DNA from: SZUA-36 sp963727635
GTDB taxonomy: Bacteria; Pseudomonadota; Gammaproteobacteria; Xanthomonadales; SZUA-36
Length of the DNA: 64,000 bases
NCBI GenBank assembly: GCA_963727635.1
Contig: CAVSHP010000002.1
Coordinates: 62,001-126,000, forward strand
Direction of reading: 5' to 3'
The translations under genes and the position numbers were made by a program. Positions 47,198 through 55,687 of the stretch are shown here, piece after piece. The notes below the pieces were generated by a model. It saw only the letters and a program-made list of their open reading frames with translations, searched no databases and was not told where the DNA came from. Position 1 is the first letter of the stretch. Every line of letters starts with the position of its first letter.

Positions 47198-47842
47198 TCA
47201 ACTTTCCATGCTGGGTCTTATCACGCCCACGGCCCGGCCTTCGATGACGAGCGACTGGCGGCGCAGGTCGACCCGGATGGGCTGAAACTCCGGGTTCTCG
47301 GCTAACAGGCTGACCTGGTGACCGTTACGCATAAAACGCTTGACGGTCACCTCGTCATCCAGGCGTGCGACGACAATCTGCCCGTTGCGGGCTTCGGGTG
47401 TGCGGTGCACGGCCAGCAGGTCGCCATCCAGGATGCCGGCATTGAGCATGCTGTCACCCTCGACCCGCAAAAGGTAATGGGGACGGGAGGAGAACAACAG
47501 CGGATCCACCCTGTACTCGTTTTCAATGTTTTCCTGCGCCAGTATCGGGCTGCCGGCCGCGACCCGCCCGATCAGTGGCAGGGGCGTGCGCAGGGCGTTT
47601 GACGGGGGCAGGTTGGCGGGCGACAGGGCGGTGAGTGTAAGGCCACGGGAGCGCCCCGCCTCGATGCGGATTACACCCTTGTGTTCAAGTGCGCGCAGAT
47701 GGCTCTCAGCCGCATTGGGTGAACGGAAGCCAAAGTGTTTTGAGACATCATTTCTGGTTGGAGGAAATCCTTCAGAATCAATATGATCTGATATAAATGT
47801 GAGAATTTCCTTTTGACGCTTGGTTAATGGTTTTTCGCGCAT
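47198..47842 (-). CDS. lexA: SOS repressor LexA
   Basis: 214 residues. The N-terminal winged helix (LTKRQKEILTFISDHIDSEG, FPPTRNDVSKHFGFRSPNAA) binds SOS boxes. The autocleavage Ala-Gly is in RVAAGSPI, and the catalytic dyad is Ser in VEGDSMLNAGI and Lys in DDEVTVKRF. RecA filaments stimulate self-cleavage, freeing the SOS genes. A LexA box lies 22 bases upstream, so the gene and imuA are probably autoregulated. The start ATG is at 47842. Confidence 0.97.
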   Translation of the reverse strand: MREKPLTKRQKEILTFISDHIDSEGFPPTRNDVSKHFGFRSPNAAESHLRALEHKGVIRIEAGRSRGLTLTALSPANLPPSNALRTPLPLIGRVAAGSPILAQENIENEYRVDPLLFSSRPHYLLRVEGDSMLNAGILDGDLLAVHRTPEARNGQIVVARLDDEVTVKRFMRNGHQVSLLAENPEFQPIRVDLRRQSLVIEGRAVGVIRPSMES

Positions 47843-47863
47843 GCCGGCAGCCTTGTTTATATA

Positions 47864-47879
47864 CTATAAATATATACAG
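47864..47879 (-). promoter_or_regulatory. LexA (SOS) box upstream of lexA-imuA
   Basis: On the minus strand the 16 bases read CTGTATATATTTATAG, one mismatch from the gammaproteobacterial consensus CTGT-N8-ACAG. It sits 22 bases before the lexA start codon. Confidence 0.8.
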
Positions 47880-47947
47880 TATTCTGATTTTATTCAACTG
47901 CCGCATAAACACGGGTCCGGGGCCCTTTCCGTCACTCCGCCCGGGGT

Positions 47948-48637
47948 TTAAAAAGGTAACTCCAACGCGTCGCTGATGAAATGGTTGAGCTTGGCCGCAG
48001 TACGGAAAATCCGCGTCGATTTGGTCACCAGTGCAGAACTGAGTGCCTCTTCTTTATCGACCCCGGTCATCAGGTAAAAGCTCTTGCGTTTCAAGTCTTC
48101 GATATGTTTTGCATCGGGGGTGTAACCGCGTGGCGGGCGTTGCAGCGAATCGCCCTGCACACCACCCATGCGTTTGGCGCCGGCTGAGCGAACCAGCTTT
48201 CCCCATGCCGCAGGGTTATCGGCGATAAACTCCCGGATCATGCCCAGTTGTTTGGCCGGCGGACGCCATATGCCGCCACCGATCGAGATACCGTCTGTTT
48301 CGATATGCAGATAAAAACCGGGGGCGTGGGCATCGCGGCCGGCCCGGTGCCGGAAGTGGCAGGCCGCGTGGGTCTTGTAAGGCGTTTTATCCTTGGAAAA
48401 ACGCGTGTCACGGTAAATACGGAACATGGATCCGCCATGCGCCCGCGGGTCTGCAATATAGTAAGGCGAGATGGACTCGAGGTGTGGCGCCATGCAGCTG
48501 ATGTATTCGCCCATTGGTTCAACCACGGATGCGAGATAACGCTGCTTGTTGGCGGCGAACCAGTCACGGTTGTTGTTCTTCTTGAGTTCGTTGAAGAAGG
48601 CGAATAAATCCTTGGGAAAGCCTTTGAATTTTGACAT
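47948..48637 (-). CDS. DUF2461 (TIGR02453) family protein
   Basis: 229 residues. FPKDLFAFFNELKKNNNRDWF at the start (family marker, split here as FPKDLFAFFNELKK and NNNRDWF), FRIYRDTRFSKDKTPYKTHA in the middle, and the PGFYLHIETDGISIGGGIW segment. These conserved blocks define the family. It is widespread and of unknown biochemical function. It lies 19 bases after the Slp lipoprotein gene on the same strand. Confidence 0.93.
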   Translation of the reverse strand: MSKFKGFPKDLFAFFNELKKNNNRDWFAANKQRYLASVVEPMGEYISCMAPHLESISPYYIADPRAHGGSMFRIYRDTRFSKDKTPYKTHAACHFRHRAGRDAHAPGFYLHIETDGISIGGGIWRPPAKQLGMIREFIADNPAAWGKLVRSAGAKRMGGVQGDSLQRPPRGYTPDAKHIEDLKRKSFYLMTGVDKEEALSSALVTKSTRIFRTAAKLNHFISDALELPF

Positions 48638-48656
48638 TGTATGTTTGGTTCCTGAA

Positions 48657-49193
48657 TCAAGGCCGGTAGTACGGATAACGCCAGTAATAGGTACCGTAAA
48701 ACGGGTAGTGCCAGTAATACGGTGTGTACATACCGTAATAGTCGTAATAAACCCGGTCTATGCGTTCGGGCCACAGGGTCATGAACTCGATATCGACAAC
48801 TGGAAAGAGGTAGTCATATTCACCCACCTTGCGGATATCCATATGGATGATCTTTCCGGTCAGCGTGACCTCGCGGCCCTTTTCAAATACCTCCGGGTCG
48901 TAAAAACCCGGCTTGCATGCGATAAATCGTCCGTCGGCCTTGTCGGTGTCCCGAGGGCGCATTGATGTGCCCAATTGCCGGGAAAGGATTTCAAAGCAGG
49001 TGTAGTCCTTCTCTGGCCGGGTTTCGAGTATCACGCCACCCCAGCGGACCGGCGTCTGCAGGTTTTTGTCGCTGGTGTTTTGCGGAATCAACGCAACGTA
49101 ATCGCCTTTCAGTTGCTCCGGAATGGTGGTGCAGGCGGAAAGCAGAAATCCCATTATCATGATCAGGCAGGTGATGCAAAGCAGACGCTTCAT
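48657..49193 (-). CDS. Slp-family outer-membrane lipoprotein
   Basis: 178 residues with a lipoprotein signal: MKRLLCITCLIMIMGFLLSAC, with lipobox LSAC giving the acylated Cys (here the first residues and the box rather than the full run matter). The core VRWGGVILETRPEKDYTCFEIL and GREVTLTGKIIHMDIRKVGEYDYLFPVVD are the Slp motifs. The C-terminus (last 35 residues) is unusually rich in Tyr and Pro (YYDYYGMYTPYYWHYPF type). Slp proteins are starvation or stress-induced outer-membrane lipoproteins in E. coli. Located 43 bases after the transglutaminase gene. Confidence 0.92.
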   Translation of the reverse strand: MKRLLCITCLIMIMGFLLSACTTIPEQLKGDYVALIPQNTSDKNLQTPVRWGGVILETRPEKDYTCFEILSRQLGTSMRPRDTDKADGRFIACKPGFYDPEVFEKGREVTLTGKIIHMDIRKVGEYDYLFPVVDIEFMTLWPERIDRVYYDYYGMYTPYYWHYPFYGTYYWRYPYYRP

Positions 49194-49236
49194 TTCAAAT
49201 CTCCCATGCGTTGATGTCCGGATGCTGTGCCGGTCG

Positions 49237-51234
49237 TCAGGACGCTGAACGTGGCTGAAAGCGTCTGATCAGGTCCGACAACTCCTGCTGGTTGCCCGAA
49301 TCGCGCGAATAACGGCAGCGGGTATAGAGTTCAGCAATCCTCAATATAGTATCTCCCTTGTATTTTAATTGACCTGTGGCGTTTAGCGCGAGTTCCGTGG
49401 CGGCCATGGAGGGGTTCGAAATAAAGCCGGCCTTTGCCAGTTTCCGGGTGAATTTCTTCCATAAACGCAGCAGCGGGTCCGGGCTTCTGGATGAACGGAA
49501 TTTCAGCAGCATGGGTACCAGCATGAAAACGATGGTGCCGAAAACAAGGATGACAGCGATCATCGCGATGACCAGTTTCGCCGGACCCAGCATTTCCCAG
49601 CCGAAAACTGAAAACAGACGCGACTGGCGGTCGGAGCCAAAGGCGACCACCCAGTTGTTCCAGCCACGCTGAAACAGGTCAAAGGTGTTGCGCGCATTCC
49701 TCAGCCATTCAAAATCGAACAGGTAGCGGCGTTGGTCGAGTGACTCCACTGCGCCCTGTTCGACACGTTCCGGCGCCACCGCGGCGGTCGGGTCGATACG
49801 TGTCCAGCCGGAACCCCTGACCCAGACTTCCGACCAGGCGTGGGCATCGGATTGCCGGACCAGCACGTAAGCGCCGATACTGTTGAAATACCCCCCCTGG
49901 TAACCGGTTACCACACGCGCCGGGACACCGGCCATGCGCATCATGACGGTGAACGCTGAGGCATAATGTTCGCAAAACCCTTCCCGGGTATCGAACAGGA
50001 ACTCGTCCACGGTGTTCTGGCTGAGCAATGGCGGGTTCAAGGTGTAACGAAATTTCTGCTGGTGAAAATAGTCCAGGGCCCTGCGGATAATTTCGGTGTC
50101 ACTGCTGGCCTCGCTACGCCACTCGGACATCATCTCCGCAGTTCTCGGATTAAACCCTTCCGGCAGGTCGAGCGCCGCCCGCAGCAGGGTTTGCCTGAGT
50201 ACCGGGCTGTCGTGAAAATCCGGATCGGAGGCCATGACGTAATCGCGTAACTCGGTGACCGGATGAGAGGCGATTAACTGGTAGTCAACGGTCAATTTTG
50301 TTCTTGCCGGGATCAGCGCCGGATAGTCCAGCGCAAACAGCCATTTCTGTTCCGTTGGTTCCATCTGGATTTCGTAACGAATCGGCGCTGTCTCCGGGTC
50401 CGGCTTACTGTCGGCCCGCAGGTTGCGGCCGAGGTAACCAACCTGCCAGCTTCTGCCGTCGAAATCCCAGAATACCGGTCCGCGCCAGTACAGGTCGGCG
50501 CTCCTGGGTATGGCGCTTTCAAAGGTGGCGCGAAACGCCGGTGAGTCATCCATGAACAGACTTTGAATACTGCCTGGGGACATCGAGTCGGACAGACCGG
50601 AGCGGGAATCCAGCGCATCCTCGGGCAGACCCCAAAGCGGGCTGCCCCAGCGTGGAAAGAGTAAAAACAGCGCCAGGCCGACAGGCAAGGCGAGCGCCAG
50701 CAGGCCGGCGCCGAACCCCAGTTCCGATAACAGGTTCCGGTCGGTCGCAGGCATCTTGTCGAGGACAGCGTATGCCTCGCAGCGTTGCAGGTACAGGAAG
50801 GCGATCAACGAACTGAGCAGGCAGGCGACGATGTAAATGATCATCGGCACGCCCTGGGAGAAGAGGAACTGGGTGCCGCAAAGAAACAGACTCAGGCTGG
50901 CGACAACCCGTGCATCGCGGATGCGAAAGGTTTCCAGTAATTTCAGCGACAGCATCAGTACCAGCATGCTGACCGCTGCGCGTCTGCCAAGCAGCCCGCC
51001 GTAAGTGATGACCAGCGCACCCACGGCCAGCGCCGTCGCCACGATACGCAGGATCATGGGCATCGGTTTCCATCCGCGGAATTCCGCCAGCAGGCGCCAG
51101 GCAATGGGCAACAGCGTGATCGGCACCAGGTGCAGGGGCATGCTGGCCAATTGCGGCGTCATGCTTATCAACAGGGTGGTTATCACCCAGATAATTCCGC
51201 GCCGGTCAAGCAGTGCTGTCGGTGTCGATTTCAT
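49237..51234 (-). CDS. TgpA-like transmembrane transglutaminase (DUF3488/DUF4129)
   Basis: 665 residues from ATG 51234, which overlaps the DUF58 stop in ATGA. The N-terminus has about six membrane spans (to residue 185). A periplasmic DUF3488 region precedes a transglutaminase-like domain with an intact triad: Cys in REGFCEHYASAF, His in SDAHAWSEVWV and Asp in GWTRIDPTAAV. One further span near residue 560 is followed by a C-terminal DUF4129 cytoplasmic tail. Homologues such as TgpA of Pseudomonas aeruginosa are essential there. The MoxR-DUF58-TgpA trio is a common unit thought to handle envelope protein maturation. Confidence 0.95.
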   Translation of the reverse strand: MKSTPTALLDRRGIIWVITTLLISMTPQLASMPLHLVPITLLPIAWRLLAEFRGWKPMPMILRIVATALAVGALVITYGGLLGRRAAVSMLVLMLSLKLLETFRIRDARVVASLSLFLCGTQFLFSQGVPMIIYIVACLLSSLIAFLYLQRCEAYAVLDKMPATDRNLLSELGFGAGLLALALPVGLALFLLFPRWGSPLWGLPEDALDSRSGLSDSMSPGSIQSLFMDDSPAFRATFESAIPRSADLYWRGPVFWDFDGRSWQVGYLGRNLRADSKPDPETAPIRYEIQMEPTEQKWLFALDYPALIPARTKLTVDYQLIASHPVTELRDYVMASDPDFHDSPVLRQTLLRAALDLPEGFNPRTAEMMSEWRSEASSDTEIIRRALDYFHQQKFRYTLNPPLLSQNTVDEFLFDTREGFCEHYASAFTVMMRMAGVPARVVTGYQGGYFNSIGAYVLVRQSDAHAWSEVWVRGSGWTRIDPTAAVAPERVEQGAVESLDQRRYLFDFEWLRNARNTFDLFQRGWNNWVVAFGSDRQSRLFSVFGWEMLGPAKLVIAMIAVILVFGTIVFMLVPMLLKFRSSRSPDPLLRLWKKFTRKLAKAGFISNPSMAATELALNATGQLKYKGDTILRIAELYTRCRYSRDSGNQQELSDLIRRFQPRSAS

Positions 51235-52211
51235 GACAGGTACAGTGCCAGCGATTCCAGGCACTTCGAGCGGTGAGCCGCGCCTATACCTGTCCCGATC
51301 GAAATGCCGGGAAGTTTCAGGCTGTAGGTAAGCTGTTTGTGGTCGGCGGCGATAACCCATGCGGTGAGGATGGACAGACGTTTTTCAATGTCATCACCCC
51401 TTAACAGGTCCCAGTCGAGTTCACATGCATTTTCACGCGGGATTTCCATTTCCAGGCTGTAAAGTTCATCGTGGCGGGCGCTGGCTCGCCAGGCGATCCG
51501 CTGTCTGGAATCACCTGCCTGGTATTTACGCAGACCGTGAACCTCGTCACCGTCACCTTTTGTGGCACGGCCGGTCTGACCATGGCCCGTCTTCGGCAAC
51601 GGCGGCGCCATCCTCGCCGGTGCCGGGTAGACCAGGCAGCGGGTGTTTGGAAATATCCATGACCAGGCCTTGAAAAGACCCAGTGGAAAACGCGTTTCGA
51701 GTCGAAAAGACGGCATTTCCAGCCACCCGCGTCGCAGTGTCGGGTGCCTTAAAACCATTGAATTGTTACTGTTGAGACTGAAGTCCGTACAGTCCATGGG
51801 CTTGTTGAAGCCGGCCTGTACCGCAAAACGCTGACGCTCATCACCATTGGACACAAAGACACGGAACTGCGCATCCTCACCGCAAAACACGGGTTCGGAC
51901 CAGATGCTGTCTATTTTCAGACCGGACAGGTTGCGGTAGGCGATCAGCGTCGTCAACTGGGCGATGGTACCTAGTAAGAAGACCAGTATCAGGGCCATGT
52001 TATTGTTGAAATTGAGCCCGCCGAGCGCCATGAAAACCAGCATGAAGCCAAACCCCCAGCCAAACTTTGTCGGCAGCACGAAGATGTGCCGGTACTCAAG
52101 TTCAAACGGCGGTGTCAGCGGCCCGCGCTTGGCCAGAACGCGCCGCTTGATCCAGCCGGTGATGTTGTCTCTGATGGATTGGCGGGCGGTTGGGGCGGCG
52201 ACCGTTGCCAT
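51231..52211 (-). CDS. DUF58 domain protein
   Basis: 326 residues. Two spans at about residues 45-85 (FGWGFGFMLVFMALGGLNFN region), then a von Willebrand A-like DUF58 domain with the marker GDEVHGLRKYQAGDSRQRIAW, written in parts as GDEVHGLRKYQAGDS and RQRIAW, and WRASARHDELYSLEME. DUF58 proteins pair with MoxR AAA ATPases in a chaperone-like or metal-insertion role. Stops 4 bases into the transglutaminase start; follows moxR by 8 bases. Confidence 0.94.
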   Translation of the reverse strand: MATVAAPTARQSIRDNITGWIKRRVLAKRGPLTPPFELEYRHIFVLPTKFGWGFGFMLVFMALGGLNFNNNMALILVFLLGTIAQLTTLIAYRNLSGLKIDSIWSEPVFCGEDAQFRVFVSNGDERQRFAVQAGFNKPMDCTDFSLNSNNSMVLRHPTLRRGWLEMPSFRLETRFPLGLFKAWSWIFPNTRCLVYPAPARMAPPLPKTGHGQTGRATKGDGDEVHGLRKYQAGDSRQRIAWRASARHDELYSLEMEIPRENACELDWDLLRGDDIEKRLSILTAWVIAADHKQLTYSLKLPGISIGTGIGAAHRSKCLESLALYLS

Positions 52212-52219
52212 CGTCCGGC

Positions 52220-53176
52220 TCAGGGGATGGCGACCTGGTTCAACAAATCTGAAATTTGCTCTTTTACCGATCTTTCCATGCCATGCGGTACGCTCATGCG
52301 GTGACGTGCGAGGCTGGGGAATATCGCCTTGACGTCTTCGGGGATGGCAAAATCACGACCTTCCAGGTAGGCGTATGCCTTGCTGCAATGCAGCATGGCG
52401 ATACCTGCGCGCGGTGAAAGACCCGTTTCGAACCAGCGGTTGTTGCGGGTGCCGGCGAGCAGCGCCTGTACGTAGTCCAGCAGCGCCGGGCTGACGTGTA
52501 CCTTGGTACAGTCCTCGCTGAGCAGCAATACATCATCCGGACTGATGATAGGCCGGGTGTCACGCAATACCAGCAACCTGTCCCTTGCTGTTAACAGTTC
52601 ACGTTCAACTTCCGGTTCCGGAAACCCCAGGGATATGCTCAGCAGGAACCGGTCCAACTGGGAATCGGGCAGGGGGAAAGTGCCACCAAGATCGAGCGGA
52701 TTCTGCGTGGCAATGACAAAAAATGGCTTTGGCAGTGCATGCGTCTGACCCTCGATCGTGACCTGGCCTTCCGCCATCGCCTCGAGCAAGGCGCTCTGCG
52801 ACTTCGGCGTGGCACGGTTGATTTCATCGGCCAGCACCAGTTGGGCGAAAATGGGACCCGGGTGAAATTCGAATTTTTCAAGGTCACGGCGGTAGATCGA
52901 AACACCCAGGATATCGGCTGGCAACAGATCGCTGGTGAACTGGATACGTTGGTAGCGGACGCCGATGACGGCGGCAAGCGCGTGTGCCAACGTGGTTTTG
53001 CCGACACCGGGCAGATCCTCGATCAGCAGATGGCCGCCGGCGAGCAAACAGCTGAATGCGAGCTTCACCTGCTGTCTCTTGCCCATGACAATGTTGTTGA
53101 CGGTGTTGACTGCATCCTTAAGCCTGTCGTGACGATCGGCCTCGGAGACGGGTGTCTGTAGGGAGAATTCGCTCAT
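52220..53176 (-). CDS. MoxR-family AAA+ ATPase
   Basis: 318 residues. Walker A is EDLPGVGKTTLAHAL, Walker B is VLADEINRATPKSQSALLEA, sensor 1 is VIATQNPLDLGGTFPLP, and the arginine finger follows in LDRFLL. The C-terminal lid includes SPRAGIAMLHCSKAYAYLEG. MoxR ATPases act with DUF58 partners as chaperones or activators of envelope complexes. First of three overlapping or near-touching genes with DUF58 and TgpA, and preceded 3 bases upstream by phhB. Confidence 0.96.
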   Translation of the reverse strand: MSEFSLQTPVSEADRHDRLKDAVNTVNNIVMGKRQQVKLAFSCLLAGGHLLIEDLPGVGKTTLAHALAAVIGVRYQRIQFTSDLLPADILGVSIYRRDLEKFEFHPGPIFAQLVLADEINRATPKSQSALLEAMAEGQVTIEGQTHALPKPFFVIATQNPLDLGGTFPLPDSQLDRFLLSISLGFPEPEVERELLTARDRLLVLRDTRPIISPDDVLLLSEDCTKVHVSPALLDYVQALLAGTRNNRWFETGLSPRAGIAMLHCSKAYAYLEGRDFAIPEDVKAIFPSLARHRMSVPHGMERSVKEQISDLLNQVAIP

Positions 53177-53179
53177 GCT

Positions 53180-53539
53180 TCAGGTTTCCAGCAATTCGTT
53201 GACTTTTGCGGCACAGATGAAGTCATTTTCGGACAGGCCGCCGATGGCGTGGGTGGTGTAACGGACTTCACAATAACCATATCCGGCGCAAAAGTCCGGG
53301 TGGTGTCCCTGTTGTTCGGACAGGTAAGCCAGGGCGTTGATAAATGACATGGTTTGCAAAAAACCCTTGAACTTTAACGTTCTGACAATGCTTTTCCTGT
53401 CAGTCGACAAATCCCAGCCCGGCAGTTCACCCAGGTAGCTTGCTGAAATATCTTCGTCCAGTGGACAAACGCCCCCTTCACAAGGCTTGCAATGCTTGTC
53501 GCTAAAGTTCTCCAAACCTGCTCCCTGGTCCGATCTCAT
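53180..53539 (-). CDS. phhB: Pterin-4a-carbinolamine dehydratase
   Basis: 119 residues. Dehydrates 4a-hydroxytetrahydropterin and so recycles the cofactor of aromatic amino acid hydroxylases. The family motif is seen as EQQGHHPDFCAGYGYCEVRY, then TTHAIGGLSENDFICAAKVN, with the catalytic histidines. An extra Cys-rich N-terminal region (residues 10-28, CKPCEGGVCPLDED) is common in bacterial forms. No phhA is adjacent. It reads into moxR with a gap of 3 bases. Confidence 0.92.
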   Translation of the reverse strand: MRSDQGAGLENFSDKHCKPCEGGVCPLDEDISASYLGELPGWDLSTDRKSIVRTLKFKGFLQTMSFINALAYLSEQQGHHPDFCAGYGYCEVRYTTHAIGGLSENDFICAAKVNELLET

Positions 53540-53551
53540 TACTTATGCTGC

Positions 53552-53659
53552 TGTCCCTGTCACGCTGGCTTATCCCTTGTCACAGTATACATACACTGGC
53601 GATGAAACTCATTTCATGGAAGAAACATGGCTGCATCAGCAATTGTTGGGAATACACTT
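53552..53659 (+). repeat. Dispersed 108-bp repeat, copy 1
   Basis: Aligns without gaps to 54418-54525, with about 77 of 108 bases identical by hand count. The exact cores are CCCTTGTCACAGTATAC and TTTCATGGAA. It lies in the 414-base gap (53540-53953) between phhB and the DUF4124 gene. The rest of that gap contains only an extended -10 promoter candidate. Confidence 0.75.
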
Positions 53660-53835
53660 TATCGGAACGCCGGGTCAAAGCCAAACCGGTCAACGAATGC
53701 CAAAGCCGACCTGTACGGACATTGCTTATGCCCCTGGTTTCACCGGCATGTTGATACCGTTTCTGTGGCGCCCACAATCATTGAGGCCCAGGTCACGACG
53801 GGGTACGTATAATAGCGCCAGTAATTGAGGGGTTT

Positions 53836-53844
53836 TGCTATACT
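53836..53844 (+). promoter_or_regulatory. Extended -10 promoter candidate for the DUF4124 gene
   Basis: TGCTATACT, a TGn-TATACT extended -10, lies about 110 bases before the DUF4124 start. No convincing -35 is present, as is usual for extended -10 promoters. Confidence 0.4.
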
Positions 53845-53953
53845 GAAGCTGAATGATTGAAAGACACCGGCAGCCCTTGCAGAACGGCTTGTAACCCCGT
53901 ACATGCCGATTAAAGTCGGTGTAAGAAAAACGGGTTTTGGGAAGCTGCAAAAC

Positions 53954-54370
53954 ATGCACAGATTTATTTTTGCTATTGCCGTCCTGGTCTTACTGGCAAC
54001 TGCGCCAGCGGCAAGTGCGCAAATCTATAAGTGTAATGGCCCGGCAGGACCCATCTTTACCGACAAGGTGTGTGGGCCCGAAGCGACAAAAGTCGAGATC
54101 GAAGAGACTTCCGGGCTGGGTGGTGTCTACGATGAAACCATAGCGGAACTGGCCAAAGATAAGGCGCAACGTGAAGCGGAGCGCACTGCGGCCAACCGTC
54201 TCAAGGCGAACCCCACCGTGATTAACAATCAGTTCACCACCGTCAACACGGAACCCGCCGGGTATTGGCTGAACAATCCATATTTGCGGCCGCTACATCG
54301 CCCGCGACCAAGACCGGAGCCAAAACCGGAACCGGCGGTGCCCGGCACACTGGGCAAACCCAAAAAATGA
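53954..54370 (+). CDS. DUF4124 domain exported protein
   Basis: 138 residues from ATG 53954. The signal peptide is MHRFIFAIAVLVLLATAPAA ending near SAQ. The short DUF4124 motif follows at residues 24-48: IYKCNGPAGPIFTDKVCG, with the paired cysteines (the family motif is yrw.d..G.v.ysD.pc). A charged helical region (about 65-85) and a Pro/Arg/Lys-rich tail complete it. These proteins are periplasmic and of unknown function. It is flanked on both sides by copies of the 108-bp repeat. Confidence 0.85.
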   Translation: MHRFIFAIAVLVLLATAPAASAQIYKCNGPAGPIFTDKVCGPEATKVEIEETSGLGGVYDETIAELAKDKAQREAERTAANRLKANPTVINNQFTTVNTEPAGYWLNNPYLRPLHRPRPRPEPKPEPAVPGTLGKPKK

Positions 54371-54417
54371 CCTGAAGGTTTCAATCACCGCCCCGGACCG
54401 GCGGGGCAAAATTTTAT

Positions 54418-54525
54418 TGTCCCTGTTGCGCCGGCGTTGCCCTTGTCACAGTATACGACTACTGGTGTTGCAAGCCGTTTCATGGAAGTATCATGGTCGC
54501 AACTCGGTATGTTGAGTGAACACTT
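54418..54525 (+). repeat. Dispersed 108-bp repeat, copy 2
   Basis: Gapless partner of 53552-53659 in the same orientation, ending about 30 bases before the patatin start. Both copies include the sequence around GTCACAGTATAC. Translation of the shared frame diverges at many residues, so coding is unlikely. Confidence 0.75.
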
Positions 54526-54556
54526 GTTCTGAATGCTGAAATAATAATAATCCGAT

Positions 54557-55687
54557 ATGCAAAATAGACCGTCAACCTGCATAGCACTTGTTTTGCCCGG
54601 TGGTGGCGCGCGTGGCGCCTACCAGGTGGGGGTGCTCAAAGCCATCGATGAACTCGCGGCGCATGGCAAAAACCCGTTCCCCGTCATTTGCGGGACCTCG
54701 GCCGGCGCCATCAATGCGGCTGTCATGGCCAGTCATGCCCACGAGTTCTCTACCGGGGTTCAGCGCCTCGAAAAGTTCTGGCGGAGTATGTATTGTGCGC
54801 GTGTCTACCGTACCGATGCCTGGACGGTGTTCAAACACGCCATGCGGTTTGCCATAAACCTGTTTTCGGCTGGTTTGATCAGGACCGATCCAAAGGCTTT
54901 CCTGGACAATATGCCGTTACGCCGGTTTTTGCAGAGCACGCTGCGCCTGGAGGGTATCCAGACTGCCATCGACCTTGGTGCACTGCGCGGAGTTGCAGTT
55001 ACTGCATCGGGCTATACCAGCGCCAGCGCGACCAGCTATTTCCAGGCGCAGGCGGGTATTGCGGCGTGGGAACGCACACGCCGCAGGGGCACGGCCACCC
55101 GCTTGGACATCCATCACCTGCTGGCCTCGGCAGCCCTGCCGATCCTGTTTCCCGCCGAACGCATCGGTAACGAGTACTTTGGTGACGGCGGTATGCGCAT
55201 GGTGGCCCCGCTGAGCCCCGCCATACACCTCGGTGCAAACCGCATCATGGTCATTGGCACACGTGATGAAAAACCTGACTTGCCGCCTGAAAGTCCGACA
55301 CACTATCCGTCGGCAGGTGAAATTGGCGGTTACCTGATGGATACCATTTTCATGGACACGCTCAATGCCGACCTGGCGCGGATGAGGCGGATTAATCGTA
55401 CCCTTGAACTTGTACCTGAAGAAAAGCGCATGCAGGCCGGTCTGATCAAAATCGATAGCCTGGTGATCAAACCCAGCAAGGATTTACGTCATATTACCCG
55501 CGATCACGTCCGGGAAATCCCGCTGAGCGTCCAGCTTTTACTGCGCGCACTGGGTGGATGGGGCAGGGACTGGCGGATGGCCAGTTACCTGCTGTTTGCA
55601 TCCAGTTACTGCAGCGAATTAATCGATCTTGGTTACGCGGATGGTATGAACGCGCAGGCGGAAATTATCCGTTTCCTGAAAGATTAG
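54557..55687 (+). CDS. Patatin-like phospholipase
   Basis: 376 residues. The oxyanion hole GGGARGAYQVGVLKA, the nucleophile elbow GTSAGAINA and the catalytic Asp in DGGMRMVAP give a complete Ser-Asp dyad. A DUF3336-like start is absent; the C-terminal region (about 270-376) has basic and amphipathic helices. Bacterial patatins hydrolyse membrane or storage lipids. The start ATG 54557 lacks a clear ribosome site, but the family begins there. Its end overlaps the end of the opposing fadE by 23 bases. Confidence 0.94.
   Translation: MQNRPSTCIALVLPGGGARGAYQVGVLKAIDELAAHGKNPFPVICGTSAGAINAAVMASHAHEFSTGVQRLEKFWRSMYCARVYRTDAWTVFKHAMRFAINLFSAGLIRTDPKAFLDNMPLRRFLQSTLRLEGIQTAIDLGALRGVAVTASGYTSASATSYFQAQAGIAAWERTRRRGTATRLDIHHLLASAALPILFPAERIGNEYFGDGGMRMVAPLSPAIHLGANRIMVIGTRDEKPDLPPESPTHYPSAGEIGGYLMDTIFMDTLNADLARMRRINRTLELVPEEKRMQAGLIKIDSLVIKPSKDLRHITRDHVREIPLSVQLLLRALGGWGRDWRMASYLLFASSYCSELIDLGYADGMNAQAEIIRFLKD

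Noticed and set aside
53487..53828. 113-residue frame across repeat copy 1
   Set aside because: The frame is not kept in copy 2 at codon level and lacks a ribosome site.
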